This document shows positions 1-9,279 of a DNA stretch of 64,000 nucleotides, in pieces. This DNA is from JADJPO01 sp963750395 (GTDB lineage Bacteria; Actinomycetota; Actinomycetes; Actinomycetales; Kineosporiaceae). Numbering within the stretch: position 1 is the stretch's first letter; the number at the start of each line of letters is the position of its first letter. The stretch lies in NCBI GenBank assembly GCA_963750395.1, contig CAVVQM010000006.1, positions 372,001 through 436,000 on the forward strand, in the 5' to 3' direction. The translations under genes were made by a program, and so were the position numbers. Below the pieces are notes generated by a model that was not told the origin of the DNA, made no database searches, and saw only the letters and a list, made by a program, of their open reading frames with translations.

Positions 1-1182
1 CTTCGGGGGGGTCAGGCCGAGACTGGTGACGATCTCGGCGAACCGGCTCTTGGCAGCATCGAGGCTGTCCTCGAACCGCGGCGGCTTGGCATCGGCCTGC
101 GACCAGATCGGCTGCAGGGTCCGTGCCGCCTCGATGCACATCGGGACCCAGCGCGAGAGCCAGCCCTGCATCAGATCGATGTTGTGCTGGGCGAACTCCC
201 GGTCCTGGGTCAGCGGGGCGAAACACGCCTGGGTCCAGCGCAGATCGCGTTCGGCGTAGTCGTACTCGCCGGCGCCCACGACGGTGGGAGTGACGAAGTC
301 ACCGTTGCCCGCGGCCGCCTGCATGACCAGATGGCTGCGGAACAGCTCCCCGATCAGCGGTTCGAAGACGATGTTCGTCGCGAACATCGACTCGCCCCAG
401 TCGTCCTCGACGGCGGTGAGCGCCTCGGTGACCTTCCGGACGCCCTGCCACACCGGGTCCTCGTTCCAGGCCTGCAGATGCGCGGTCCCGTCGAAGCCCT
501 CGATCTGATCGGTGAGCGTCAGGTTGTACAGGGCCAGATCCTGCGCGAAACGGATCTTGTGCATGCTGTTCACCGCGATCGCGGTGTTGTGCATGTTGGT
601 CGGTCCGGATCTGTTGCACGCAGCGAAGACGTACAGGCCGAGGATGTGCTCGACGTGCATCCACGCTCCGACGTTGTGCTCGACGAAACGCACCCAGTTG
701 TTCGCCCACTGCTGGAAGGACTTGCTGGTCCGGGCGTTCTCGATGTTCTGACTGACCTGGCGCACGACGTTCGCGTTGTAGCGGAACATCGTGAGTTCCC
801 ACTCCTCGTTGGGATCACGGAACTCGTGCCAGCCGTGCGCCGGCCAGACCAGGTCCTTCCCACCGCCGCCGGAGCCGGGACCACGATGTGGCTCGGGCTC
901 GTCCACGCCCCACGCCTTGAGCTTGGTCCAGTGCAAGGGGTACCCCGCGTCACCGTTGGCGAAACCGTAGATCCAGCCCTGCGACAGGTAGTGCCGTGGG
1001 TCCGGCTGCACCTCGACGGTGACGTCCTCGTAGATGGTCTGCTTGCGCTTGGTGGACTTGTAGTAGTTGTAGCGGCGGGCCGTCGCCCCGGAGTCGGGGA
1101 ACTCGGCCGCGCCTGCCTCGGCGTCTGTGAAGACCGGCTTGGGGACGCTGCGTCCCGGACGATCTTCCTGTGTGGTGGTCAT
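1..1182 (-). CDS. prmC: Propane/phenol-type diiron monooxygenase, hydroxylase small (beta) subunit, partial
   Basis: The frame is open from an ATG at 1182 to the left edge (394 codons, C-terminus missing), so little of the roughly 370-400 residue family length can be lost. The product is the beta subunit of the soluble diiron hydroxylase; it packs against PrmA and carries no metal itself. The segments around the family's typical W-x-H-V-E-H and N-x-x-V-x-Q positions (about residues 130-200) are rich in Trp, Asn and His, as in MmoY/PrmC-type ferritin-fold chains. The start overlaps the prmB stop by four bases (ATGA), indicating translational coupling. The assignment rests on protein character plus gene order large subunit - reductase - small subunit, the prmA-B-C (mimA-B-C) order. 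The coupling protein gene prmD is expected just beyond the window. Confidence 0.88.
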   Translation of the reverse strand, partial: MTTTQEDRPGRSVPKPVFTDAEAGAAEFPDSGATARRYNYYKSTKRKQTIYEDVTVEVQPDPRHYLSQGWIYGFANGDAGYPLHWTKLKAWGVDEPEPHRGPGSGGGGKDLVWPAHGWHEFRDPNEEWELTMFRYNANVVRQVSQNIENARTSKSFQQWANNWVRFVEHNVGAWMHVEHILGLYVFAACNRSGPTNMHNTAIAVNSMHKIRFAQDLALYNLTLTDQIEGFDGTAHLQAWNEDPVWQGVRKVTEALTAVEDDWGESMFATNIVFEPLIGELFRSHLVMQAAAGNGDFVTPTVVGAGEYDYAERDLRWTQACFAPLTQDREFAQHNIDLMQGWLSRWVPMCIEAARTLQPIWSQADAKPPRFEDSLDAAKSRFAEIVTSLGLTPPK

Positions 1183-2231
1183 GAACCGTCCTCGCTTCCT
1201 GGGTCACCTGTGGTCGTGAACTTGTCGTAGAAGATGTCGGCCTCGGCGATGCCCATCTCGTTGAGCAGCGGGATCGCCGCCTCGACCATCGGGGGCGGAC
1301 CGCACAGGTAGGCATCCCGTCCGGTCAGGCTCCCCTCGTTCCGCCGCACCACCTCCGTGATCATCCCGACCTCCCCGTCCCAGTCGTCGCCGCCCGGTTC
1401 GGACAGTGCCGGGACGTACCTGAAGCCGGGCAACTTGTCCTCGAGGGCACGCAGTTCGTCCTCGAAGGACAGGTCCTTGCGGGTCCGCACGCCGTAGTAG
1501 AAGACGGCCTTGCGGTCCACGCCGCGCTCGGCCATGGATCGCAGCAGTCCGAGCACCGGGGCGAGTCCGGCGCCGCCGGCGAGGAACAGCAGGTCGCTCG
1601 ACCTGCTCTCCCGCAGCGTGAAGGTGCCGAACGGACCCTCCACGTCCAGCCGGTCACCGGGCGACAGCCGGCTGTCGAGGTACTGCGAGAAGAGGCCGTC
1701 GGGATAGACCTTGATGACGAACTCCATCAGGCCCTGACGATCCGGCGGATTGGCCATCGAGAACGAGCGGCTCTCGGTGGTGCCGGGGATGGTGATGTCG
1801 ATGTACTGGCCGGGGAAGTACTTCAGGTCCGGCGGGTCGATCAGCTTGATCACCAGGTGCCGCAGGTCGTGGGTCACCGGGGTGATCGAGACCACCTCGG
1901 CCACGCCCTGCTGCAGCGGGAGCCCCGAACGGATGATCTCCTCGTCGTACTGCAGGAGTTCGATCACGAGGTCCTCGTAGGCATGCGCCCGGCAGAGCAG
2001 GGTCATGCCCTCGTCCTTCTCGTAGTCGGGAAGGGCGAAGGTCGAGTACCGGTCGTGTTCGACGTCCTCGCCCTCCAGGATGAAGGACTTGCACGCCGCA
2101 CACTGTCCCTCCTTGCAGCCGTGCATCAGTTGGACGCCCTGTTCGGCCGCCGCTCGAAGGATCGTCTGATCCTCGCGGACCGAGATCTCGATGCCGACCG
2201 GTTCGAATCGGACGATGTGCTCGTCACTCAT
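1179..2231 (-). CDS. prmB: Monooxygenase reductase component (2Fe-2S/FAD/NADH)
   Basis: A 350-residue reductase that passes electrons from NADH through FAD and a plant-type [2Fe-2S] centre to the hydroxylase. The ferredoxin domain (1-95) has Cys39, Cys44, Cys47 and Cys80 in the CX4CX2C...C pattern. The FAD domain has RSFS at 155-158, and the NAD domain has GGAGLAP at 219-225. This N-ferredoxin/C-reductase order is that of MmoC, PrmB and phenol hydroxylase reductases. The ATG start at 2231 is preceded by GAGGGG. It lies 90 bp after prmA, separated from it by a strong hairpin, and overlaps prmC by four bases. Confidence 0.93.
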   Translation of the reverse strand: MSDEHIVRFEPVGIEISVREDQTILRAAAEQGVQLMHGCKEGQCAACKSFILEGEDVEHDRYSTFALPDYEKDEGMTLLCRAHAYEDLVIELLQYDEEIIRSGLPLQQGVAEVVSITPVTHDLRHLVIKLIDPPDLKYFPGQYIDITIPGTTESRSFSMANPPDRQGLMEFVIKVYPDGLFSQYLDSRLSPGDRLDVEGPFGTFTLRESRSSDLLFLAGGAGLAPVLGLLRSMAERGVDRKAVFYYGVRTRKDLSFEDELRALEDKLPGFRYVPALSEPGGDDWDGEVGMITEVVRRNEGSLTGRDAYLCGPPPMVEAAIPLLNEMGIAEADIFYDKFTTTGDPGSEDGS

Positions 2232-2280
2232 CTGTTGACCCCTCGCTGCGACACCCGGTTCGGACTGGCACGGGGAGGCA

Positions 2281-2306
2281 GGGGGAGGGCCCGAAGGCCC
2301 TCCCCC
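2281..2306 (-). terminator. Strong hairpin inside the prm operon, between prmA and prmB
   Basis: A perfect 11-bp GC stem (2281-2291 paired with 2296-2306) closes a CGAA tetraloop in the 90-bp prmA-prmB gap. There is no U-tract on the minus strand. It sits about 15 bases after the prmA stop and 50 bases before the prmB start. It could act as a partial terminator or as a 3' stabiliser that raises prmA mRNA over prmB. The structure is directly visible; the role is inferred. Confidence 0.6.
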
Positions 2307-2321
2307 CTCGCCTGACCGCGC

Positions 2322-3974
2322 TCAGGCGTTGTCAGGAGCGGGACGACCCGCCGGCCCCTGACGGACGTAGTCCTCGGCGAAGGCCTGACGTTCCGCGTCC
2401 GTCATCTGGTTGAGCAGAACGTTGGGACTCTGTACCTCGGGCATCCGGCGGAGGTGGTCGAGCGTCCACATCTTGGCCGGGTCCAGGTTGAGGTGCGGCT
2501 GAGCCGTGAGGGTCTTGCCGTCGTCACGGACGAAGCCCATGTCCGACACGACGTCTGCCCAGTTCCAGCCGTGGTAGAGGGTTTCCCACTCACGGTGTCC
2601 GACCAGGCGGCCCATGTTCGGGGTCTCGCGCCCCTGGTACGAGGGCCGGAAGGCCTCCGCGTCCGTCCAGTGGCACATCGCGTGGCAGTAGGTGCGCCAC
2701 TGGCCGTCCACCTTGTCCATCACCATGTCCTCGCGGACCAGGCAGGGGACCATGCACGTCCAGCAACGGTGCGGGTACACGTAGTCGACGTTCTCGGCCA
2801 CGATCGGGTGATGCCCGTTGGCAACCGACAACCGACTGTAGTTCTCCCACCACTTGCCGTACCGGTCGTACCAACCTGGGTACTTGAACTCGAACCACTC
2901 GAAGTCCTCGTCGGTCATCCCGTCGATCCGCCAGTAGTTGGCGAGCCAGCCGGTGGCGAAGAACTGCGCGACCTCGTGGACGTAGCCCTTGTTCCAGATC
3001 TGGTTCCAGGACTCCTCGATGAGGTCGTGCGGAATGACCAGTCCGTACTTCTCCAGGGGGACCAGGTAGGACCGGTAGTAGTCGTCGTAGATCCACCGGC
3101 GCCACATCTCCGCGTAGGACTCGCGGTCCTTGCGGCGGTCCTTCGTGCCGTACTCGATGAACGTGCCGATCGCGGCGTCCACCACCCGGTGGTTGTTCCA
3201 CCACGCGTAGCGCAGGTCGCGCTCCAGCAGTTGCCGGTTGTCCTCGTCCGACAGCGCCATGAGCAGGGTCGCGTAGCCGTTGGAGATGTGCCGGGACTCG
3301 TCCGACTGCACCGAGTGGAACACCGTCGGCAGCAGGTAGTCGCCGTTCGCGGCCGCCTCGGCCGGCATGGCCACGAACAGTGTGTTCGTGAACGCCGTCT
3401 CGGCCACGATGGTGAGGTAGATGCTCGCCGCGGTGATCGCGTCGCCGGTGATGAAGCCCTCGGCGAACTGACGGCCGATGGTGCCGCAGTAGTCGTTGTG
3501 GAATCCCCGCAGGCTGGTGTTGAAGCCGGCCGGGTCGATGTAGTTGTTCATGTAGAGGCGCTTGAGGTTCTGCTGGATCGTCGAGTGACGCACCTCGTCG
3601 ATCATCTGGATCGCCTGGCCGTTGTGGAGTTCAGGGTTCGGGACCGTGTGGAACAACATCGGCATCGACCGGGCGGCCGAGATCTCCGGCAGCGGGATGA
3701 TCGACAGGAACAGCTTCTGCCACTCCAGCCAGCGTTCCTGCACCTGACGGAACATGTTGCCGCGGATCGCCCCGTCCTGGGCGCCGTAGACGCGGTGGTC
3801 CTTCTCCTCCTGCATGGGGAAGTAGGAGCGCAGCACCTGCTTGAGCGGATCCTTCTTCGATGCCTTGTGGAAGGTGTAGTCCGTCCCGTACTTCATGTAT
3901 GGCTCGTGGTAGACGGGCTCCCAGGCGAGTTCCTGGATCTTCTGATGGGCTTTCGCCAGACTCTGCCGACTCAC
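2322..3974 (-). CDS. prmA: Propane/phenol-type diiron monooxygenase, hydroxylase large (alpha) subunit
   Basis: A 550-residue catalytic subunit that uses a carboxylate-bridged diiron centre to hydroxylate small alkanes or phenols. All six iron ligands are present with the spacing of methane monooxygenase MmoX: Glu97, Glu127, His130 (DEVRH), Glu192, Glu226 and His229 (DESRH). The offsets of 30, 3, 65, 34 and 3 residues are exactly those of the MmoX ligands. The GTG start at 3974 has GAGGAG five bases upstream. The length fits PrmA/MimA (about 540-550). First gene of the operon prmA-B-C; a palindrome with a -10-like box lies about 190-235 bases upstream. The substrate cannot be read from sequence; mim-type enzymes act on propane, acetone and phenol. 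Confidence 0.95.
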   Translation of the reverse strand: MSRQSLAKAHQKIQELAWEPVYHEPYMKYGTDYTFHKASKKDPLKQVLRSYFPMQEEKDHRVYGAQDGAIRGNMFRQVQERWLEWQKLFLSIIPLPEISAARSMPMLFHTVPNPELHNGQAIQMIDEVRHSTIQQNLKRLYMNNYIDPAGFNTSLRGFHNDYCGTIGRQFAEGFITGDAITAASIYLTIVAETAFTNTLFVAMPAEAAANGDYLLPTVFHSVQSDESRHISNGYATLLMALSDEDNRQLLERDLRYAWWNNHRVVDAAIGTFIEYGTKDRRKDRESYAEMWRRWIYDDYYRSYLVPLEKYGLVIPHDLIEESWNQIWNKGYVHEVAQFFATGWLANYWRIDGMTDEDFEWFEFKYPGWYDRYGKWWENYSRLSVANGHHPIVAENVDYVYPHRCWTCMVPCLVREDMVMDKVDGQWRTYCHAMCHWTDAEAFRPSYQGRETPNMGRLVGHREWETLYHGWNWADVVSDMGFVRDDGKTLTAQPHLNLDPAKMWTLDHLRRMPEVQSPNVLLNQMTDAERQAFAEDYVRQGPAGRPAPDNA

Positions 3975-4368
3975 GGTGACTCCTCACGTGTGTGTAGTGG
4001 TCGGATCGGATCCTGACCACCCGGCGTCGGTCGGCTTGCTGCCGCACTCGTCGCTGGGGCGGACGGACACGTGAACCACGACGGTCGCGGCGCCGGGCTC
4101 GAGTACCCCGGTCACTGTCCGGCGGGGGGTCCGGACTGTCGGTGGCTGGTGGGGTTCTCGTTCCGATCACACCCTTTGCAGGAGCGCCGAAGGGTCTCAA
4201 TATGAGACGAAGACCACATTCCTGATGCCTACGCTGAAGTGCGAGGCGAGGGGCCCACCGTGATAGTGACCTGATCTGAGGCCAGCGGATCCGCACCGGG
4301 ATGCGTCCGAGATCGGGCCGGCGATCGGTGTCACCCTCGCGCGGCGGAGCACCGAGCCCGGAGGATCT
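3975..4368. other. Divergent control region between prmA and the activator gene
   Basis: This 394-bp gap has no convincing ORF. It holds the GTCTCA-N3-TGAGAC palindrome (4194-4208) with a TGTGAT -10-like box facing prmA (4166-4171), leaving a long leader of roughly 185 nt before the prmA start. Around 4110-4140 there is a GTCCGG/CCGGAC inverted repeat of unknown role. I saw no second GTCTCA palindrome facing the activator gene. Confidence 0.6.
4166..4208 (-). promoter_or_regulatory. Candidate activator site and promoter of prmA (GTCTCA-N3-TGAGAC, copy 1)
   Basis: GTCTCA (4194-4199) and TGAGAC (4203-4208) form perfect 6-bp arms around a 3-base spacer. On the minus strand a TGTGAT -10-like hexamer lies at 4171-4166, 32-33 bases from the palindrome centre. 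Copies at 9309-9323 and 10176-10190 have the same arms and nearly the same distance to a -10-like box. The likely binder is the adjacent MimR-type activator (inference). Confidence 0.65.
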
Positions 4369-6174
4369 ATGGCGTTTGTTCCGAGCCCGTCCGGCCCACC
4401 AGACGAGGACGGGAGTGAAGGACGGCTGACGACGGCGCAAGAAGCGGTCCTGTCCGAACGCGTGAGCGGTCGGGGGAGGGTCCGCCAGTCGATCCTCGCC
4501 TCCTGGGTTCGATCACACGAGATGGAGATCCCGACCGGCGACCTGGACCTGGGCACCGAACGCGGACGGGAGCGGGACAACCTGCTGGGCCGGGTCGCCG
4601 GTCCGATCGTGTCCGACCTGGCGGAGCGGCTGGCCACGGAACCGATCAGCATCATCCTGTGCGACGAGAACGGTGTGGTCCTCGACCGCCGGACCAACGA
4701 CTCCCACCTGCGTCAGCACCTGGATCGGGTCTGGCTCGCCCCGGGCTTCAGCTACGCGGAGAGCAACGTCGGCACCAACGGGATCGGCACGGCACTGGAG
4801 AGCCGCGGCCCGGTCAGCGTCCTCGGCCAGGAGCACTGGGTGGACAAGCTCGACGCGCTGGCCTGCGCGGGCGCCCCGATCCGTCATCCGCGGACCGGCA
4901 AGCTGGTCGGGGTGATCGACCTGACCGGGTGGAACCGTCACGCCAATGCGCTGATGATGACGACGGCGTCCATGCTCGCCATCCGTATCGAGGAGGCGTT
5001 GCTCGAGGAGTCCGGGCACGACGAGCGGGTCCTGTTCAACGACTACCTGATCGCCTGTCAGCACAACCGGGGGGCTGTGCTCGCGGTCAGCGATGACGTC
5101 CTGATGCTCAATGACCGGGCCCGCGCGCTGCTCCATCCGGCGGATCAGGGACCGCTGGTCGCGGTCGGCGTCGACGCGCTGCGCTCCGGGCGACAGTCGA
5201 TGCAGGTCGTCGATCTGCCGAGCGGGGCCACCGTGCGGTTGCGCTGCCGCCCGAGCGAGACGGCGCCCGGCGCTGCGGGTGGGGTGCTGCTCGTGCAGCT
5301 GGTCGAGCGTGAAACCGACGTGACCCGCTCCGCGACGAAGCCGTCCGTGTCCTCGCCGGCGGCGGTGGGCAACGGCGCCCTGTGGGCGATGGCCCGCGAG
5401 GCGGTGGACAAGCACCTCCTCAACCGGGAGTGGGTGATCCTGGCAGGGGAGTCCGGCAGCGGCATGCGCACGGTGGCCCGGGCCGTCCATCAGTCACGCA
5501 GACCGGCTGCACACCTGCGCGTGCTGGACGCCGCCGACTGGGACGAGAACTGGCTCGACGAGATCGCCGCCGAACTCGAGGGGGATCAGGGCAGCACCCT
5601 GATCCTGACCCGGCTGGACCTGCTCGCCCCGGAGGCGATGGCCACCCTGGTCGAGGTGCTCGAGCCTCACCGGGAGTCGACCAGCGCCCAGCGTCCCTGG
5701 GTGGTCGCCACAGTGCGCCCGACCTCACCCAGTCCGGAACTGGCCGCCCTGACCGACGTGTTCTCCCGCACGGTCGAGATCCCGCCGCTCCGCCACCATC
5801 CCGAGGACGTGCCCGGGCTGGTCGCCCACTTCATCTCCCGGCTCACCCGGCGCGACGAGCTGACCTGTTCACAGCCGGCGATGCACATGTTGATGCGGCA
5901 TCCGTGGCCGGGCAACGTCGGGCAGCTCCACGACGTGCTGCGCAAGGTGGTGGCGCAGCGCCGGACCGGCGTGATCGAGGTCACCGATCTGCCCTCGGAG
6001 ATCTGGACGACGGCCCGCCGGGTGCTCACGCCCCTGGAGGCGATCGAGTGCGACGCGATCGTGAAGACCCTTCTCAAGACCGGCGGCAGCAAGTCCCAGG
6101 CGGCCAAGTTGTTGGGACTGTCCCGGGCCACCATCTATCGCAAGATCCGAGACTTCGGCATCGCGATCTCCTGA
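4369..6174 (+). CDS. mimR: AcoR/MimR-type transcriptional activator (GAF, degenerate AAA+, Fis-type HTH)
   Basis: A 601-residue regulator, divergent from prmA. Residues about 80-215 form a GAF sensor domain with the family's E-x-N-x-G-T-N-x-I-G signature near 131-140. Residues about 340-540 are an NtrC-like AAA+ domain. A Fis-type helix-turn-helix sits at 570-598. The AAA+ domain is damaged: the P-loop reads GESGSGMR (360-367), with Met366 where the essential Lys belongs, and no GAFTGA loop is present. Loss of the sigma-54 contact loop fits actinobacteria, which lack sigma-54. MimR of Mycobacterium smegmatis, adjacent to mimABCD, is the closest described analogue. The ATG start has GGAGG at correct spacing. 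It probably activates prm and adh through the GTCTCA palindromes. Confidence 0.88.
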   Translation: MAFVPSPSGPPDEDGSEGRLTTAQEAVLSERVSGRGRVRQSILASWVRSHEMEIPTGDLDLGTERGRERDNLLGRVAGPIVSDLAERLATEPISIILCDENGVVLDRRTNDSHLRQHLDRVWLAPGFSYAESNVGTNGIGTALESRGPVSVLGQEHWVDKLDALACAGAPIRHPRTGKLVGVIDLTGWNRHANALMMTTASMLAIRIEEALLEESGHDERVLFNDYLIACQHNRGAVLAVSDDVLMLNDRARALLHPADQGPLVAVGVDALRSGRQSMQVVDLPSGATVRLRCRPSETAPGAAGGVLLVQLVERETDVTRSATKPSVSSPAAVGNGALWAMAREAVDKHLLNREWVILAGESGSGMRTVARAVHQSRRPAAHLRVLDAADWDENWLDEIAAELEGDQGSTLILTRLDLLAPEAMATLVEVLEPHRESTSAQRPWVVATVRPTSPSPELAALTDVFSRTVEIPPLRHHPEDVPGLVAHFISRLTRRDELTCSQPAMHMLMRHPWPGNVGQLHDVLRKVVAQRRTGVIEVTDLPSEIWTTARRVLTPLEAIECDAIVKTLLKTGGSKSQAAKLLGLSRATIYRKIRDFGIAIS

Positions 6175-6229
6175 CCGGCAGCGCTCCAACGCCAGCGGGA
6201 CCACCTGTGCCGGCCGGGTACGTATGACT

Positions 6230-6984
6230 GATCGCCGACGGCTGGACCGGCCCCGGCGGTCTCGGTGGTCGGGTAGCGGGCCTGCAGCAGGCTCTTGCAG
6301 TAGTCCCCGTTCGTCTCGATCCCGAGCCCGCTGAGCCGGGCCCGCCGCAGGTGCAGGGGGACCTGCTCGACGGGCACCGGTGCGCCCTCGGCGTCGATCA
6401 GCAGCGGCGCCTCGTCGTCGGCCGGCAGCCCGAGCGCGGCCCGCCGCTGCCGCAGCCGGTGCAGCTCGTCCGACGGCGGCACCGATCCCGAGGGTCATCG
6501 CCGCCAGGTCGTCCGGCGTCGGCCCCGCCGTCGACCAGCGGCCGGGCGACGCGGTCCTGCCCGGCCAGCGCCGCCTTGGTGAGGAAGTGCCCGCGGAGCT
6601 CGTCCAGCTCGGCCGTCGGCCTCGTCGGACGAAGATCGTCTGACGAACCCGGCCTGGCCGCCGCGACCCCGCCGTTGATCTCGTCGGAGGCGTGGTGGTC
6701 GAGCGATGACGACGTGCGGCCTCCCGCACGCCGTCCACCGCCGACACCGCGTCGTGGGCGTCGGCGACCATGAGGAACGAGAAGTTCGGCGCGCAGAAGA
6801 ACGTCGGCAGCCGCAGTGCCGCACGGTGCCACCCCGTCGTCGGCGACGGTCGCACGACTCGACGAAGTCGAGGTCGGTGATCGGCTCGTCGAGCTCCGGG
6901 TCGAGGACCGTCGCCAGCGCCGCGCCAGACGCAGATCGCAGGGTCCGCGCGGCCGCCGGCGACGCAGCGGGGCGCGGACGTCAC
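6230..6984 (-). pseudogene. DUF59-type iron-sulfur assembly protein of the monooxygenase cluster, frameshifted
   Basis: Joining the three minus-strand frames gives a protein starting at GTG 6984 (its GTGA overlaps the amidohydrolase stop). It contains a DUF59/MIP18-like core with DPELDEPITDLDFVESC, then LPTFFCAPNFSF. A C-terminal extension, including LDELRGHFLTKAALAGQDR, reaches about 6235. At least four single-base frame changes break it, and no stop is found near the expected end: the last frame runs into the antisense of the activator gene. DUF59 proteins sit beside amidohydrolase and adh genes in actinobacterial propane monooxygenase clusters and may help load or repair metal centres. The breaks are more likely sequence errors than decay, because each frame stays conserved between shifts. 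Confidence 0.6.
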
Positions 6985-8043
6985 CGCCAGGACCTCGCAG
7001 CTCCTCGCTCGGCTCCACGTCTCGTCCGCGGTCGCCTGCGGGCAGCTGGCACTCGGCCGGCACCTCGATGTCGTAGAGCCGGGCGGCGTTCAGCCCGAGG
7101 ATCTTCTTCTTGGTGGCCGTGGTCAGCCTGGGGTAGTCGGTGAACGCGTCGTCGTCGGGCATCTGCCAGTCGACGAAGCCCTCGACCTGCCACTTCGGCA
7201 CCCAGATGTTGTAGTCGCCGCCGAAGGTCATCTGGTCCTCGCCGACCCAGAACAGCAGCTCGCCGATCACCTTGGCGAAGAACTTCGGGCCGGGCGTGCA
7301 TGAGCCCGCCGATGACCACGGACAGGCCGGCGTAGACGTTGGGCTCCTGCACCGCCATGTAGCAGAAGTCCTCGATGCGCGGGATGCCCGCGTGCTCGAC
7401 GATGAAGTTCAGGTCCGGTGAAGTCGGTGGCGGCGTGGTCGACGTCGGTCATGTCGAAGGCGTCCTTGTTCAGCGGCCAGATCGTCGGGCCCTTGTGGGC
7501 GTGGATGTTCTTGATGCCCAGCTCCTGGCACTTCTCCAGGAACCGGTAGGCCTCCGGGTCGGTGAGCTTCCAGCCGCGGGAGCCGTCGTGCCACTCCGCG
7601 GTGTAGAGCTTGACGCCCTTGAGGTTCCAGCGTTCGGCGTCGGCCTCGAGCTGCTTGAGCCCGGCGTCGCCCTCCCGCGGGTCCCACCGGCCGTTGACGA
7701 TGAGCCGGCCGCCGCACTTCTCCGGCAGCGAGCCGTTCTGGTCGAGGGTGTTGAAGCCCGTCGGTGTACCACTCCTTGAGGTAGGTGGACTGGAAGATCG
7801 CGTAGGTCGACGTGGCCCTCGCTCGAACATGTCGCGCTCGAAGTCTCCTCGGGCGTGACCTTCAGGTACTTCTCGTAGTCCCAGTGGGTCTCCGGCGGGC
7901 CGAGCTGGTGGTAGCCGTAGAAGCAGTCGATCCAGCCCTTCGCGTACTCCTCGCTGGCCGGGCTTCCAGTTCTCCCGGCTGGCGTCCCAGAAGTGGCAGT
8001 GGGAGTCGACGATGAAGTACTTCTCGCCATCCTTCTCGTACAT
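6981..8043 (-). pseudogene. Amidohydrolase_2-family protein of the monooxygenase cluster, frameshifted
   Basis: The reconstructed product is about 350 residues, starting with MYEKDGEKYF at ATG 8043. The metal-binding motif DSHCHFWD follows at once. Later conserved blocks are KGVKLYTAEW, HAHKGPTIWPLNKDAF, FIVEHAGIPRIEDF and TFGGDYNIW, typical of TIM-barrel metal-dependent hydrolases. At least five frame changes are needed to read it through (for example near 7950, 7850, 7760, 7420 and 7300). It lies between adh and the DUF59 gene, with a GTG/TGA overlap to the latter. A homologous gene accompanies mim/prm operons in mycobacteria and rhodococci; its role is not established, and a chaperone-like or assembly role has been considered. 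Confidence 0.65.
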
Positions 8044-8131
8044 GTGGTACGCCTTCGTCTTGACCCGATGGGTCGTCTCGATGTGGGCCGCTCTGTCGGG
8101 TGCTCTCGGGTCGGGTCGGCTCAGGCCTCGG

Positions 8132-9165
8132 TCAGGGGACGAGGATCGCGCGGCCGCGCACGCGGCCGGCGTCGAGGTCGTGCAGGGCGTCGAGCGGCCT
8201 GCGTCGAGCGGGTACTGCTTGGTGTGCAGCGTGACCTTGCCGGCCTGCGCCAGCACCATCAGCTCGGCGAGGTCGTTGTAGGTGCCGACGATGTTGCCGA
8301 TGATGTTCTTCTCGCCGGCGACGAAGTCGAGCGTGGGGATCCTCAGCTCGCCGCCGTAGCCGATGACGTACTGCGAGCCGTCCGGCGCGGTCATCGCCCA
8401 GGCGTCGTTCTCCGCGCCCTGCTCGGCGACGAAGTCGAACACGACGTCGGCGCCGCGCGCCGTCGGTCAGGTCCTGCGACGCGCGTCGACGTGGCTGCCG
8501 TCGGCGACCACGGTCTCGTCGGCGCCGATCTGCTTGGCCAGCGCCAGCGCGTCGGGGTTGCGGTCGACGACGACGATCCGGGTCGCGGTGAGCGCGGCGA
8601 GGCACTGGATCGCCGATGTGGCCGAGCCCGCCCGCGCCCTGCACGACGGCGGTGGTGCCGGGGTGCAGCAGCGGCACCGCCTTGCGCACCGCGTGGTAGG
8701 CGGTGATGCCGGCGTCGGCGAGCGCGGCGACGTCGGCGGGTTGGTGTCGAGGGTCGAGCTTGACGCAGGCCCGGGCCGTGGTGCGCAGGTACTCGGCCAT
8801 GCCGCCGTCGTTGTTGGACAGGCCGGGGAAGAAGGCGTTCTCGCACTGCATGTCCTTGCCGGCGCGGCAGGCCGGGCAGAGCCCGCAGCTCGGCTGCGGG
8901 TGCAGGATCACCGTGTCGCCGACGGCGACGTTGGTGACGCCGTCGCCGACCTCGTGCACCCAGCCGGCGTTCTCGTGGCCGATCACGTAGGGCAGTTCGG
9001 GGCCATCGCCTCGGCCCACTGGCCTTCGAGGATGTGCAGGTCGGTGCGGCAGACACCGGCGCCGCCGATCTTGACGATGACGTCGAGCGGGCCCTGCGAG
9101 CGTCGGTTCGGGGATGTCGTCGATCATCGGGTCGGCGTGGTAGCGTGCACCCGGACGGCTTTCAC
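8132..9165 (-). pseudogene. Zinc-dependent alcohol dehydrogenase of the monooxygenase cluster, frameshifted
   Basis: The reconstructed product is about 345 residues and would oxidise the alcohol made by the monooxygenase. The GTG start at 9165 has GGAGG seven bases upstream. Conserved blocks include PELPYVIGHENAGWV (catalytic-zinc His-Glu), SCGLCPACRAGKDMQCE (structural-zinc Cys cluster), VQGAGGLGHIG (NAD-binding) and a C-terminal LHTKQYPLDA. At least six single-base frame changes occur, one directly after codon 13 near 9125, another after GLGHIG near 8610. First gene of an operon adh - amidohydrolase - DUF59, with the second GTCTCA palindrome 145 bases upstream. The dense but individually trivial breaks suggest a low-quality assembly stretch. 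Confidence 0.72.
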
Positions 9166-9279
9166 GGGCAATCCTCCGTCGGCAGACGTGATCAGTTCGC
9201 CTCGGCGAACCTGTCCGGCATCGCCGTCACCGGGCCGAGAGGCGGCCGGGGTGGCGGGGTTCAGGCGTGCTGCTCGGCG

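Noticed and set aside
184..1230. Long plus-strand open frame opposite prmC
   Set aside because: It is the antisense shadow of a clearly conserved monooxygenase subunit; its protein text is Val/Arg/Gly-rich without motifs.
2454..4016. 520-codon plus-strand frame opposite prmA
   Set aside because: Shadow frame typical of high-GC DNA; prmA on the other strand has all diiron ligands in place.
4100..4150. Possible sigma-54 promoter before prmA because of the NtrC-like activator
   Set aside because: No GG-N10-GC -24/-12 pattern was found, actinobacteria lack sigma-54, and the activator has lost the GAFTGA loop.
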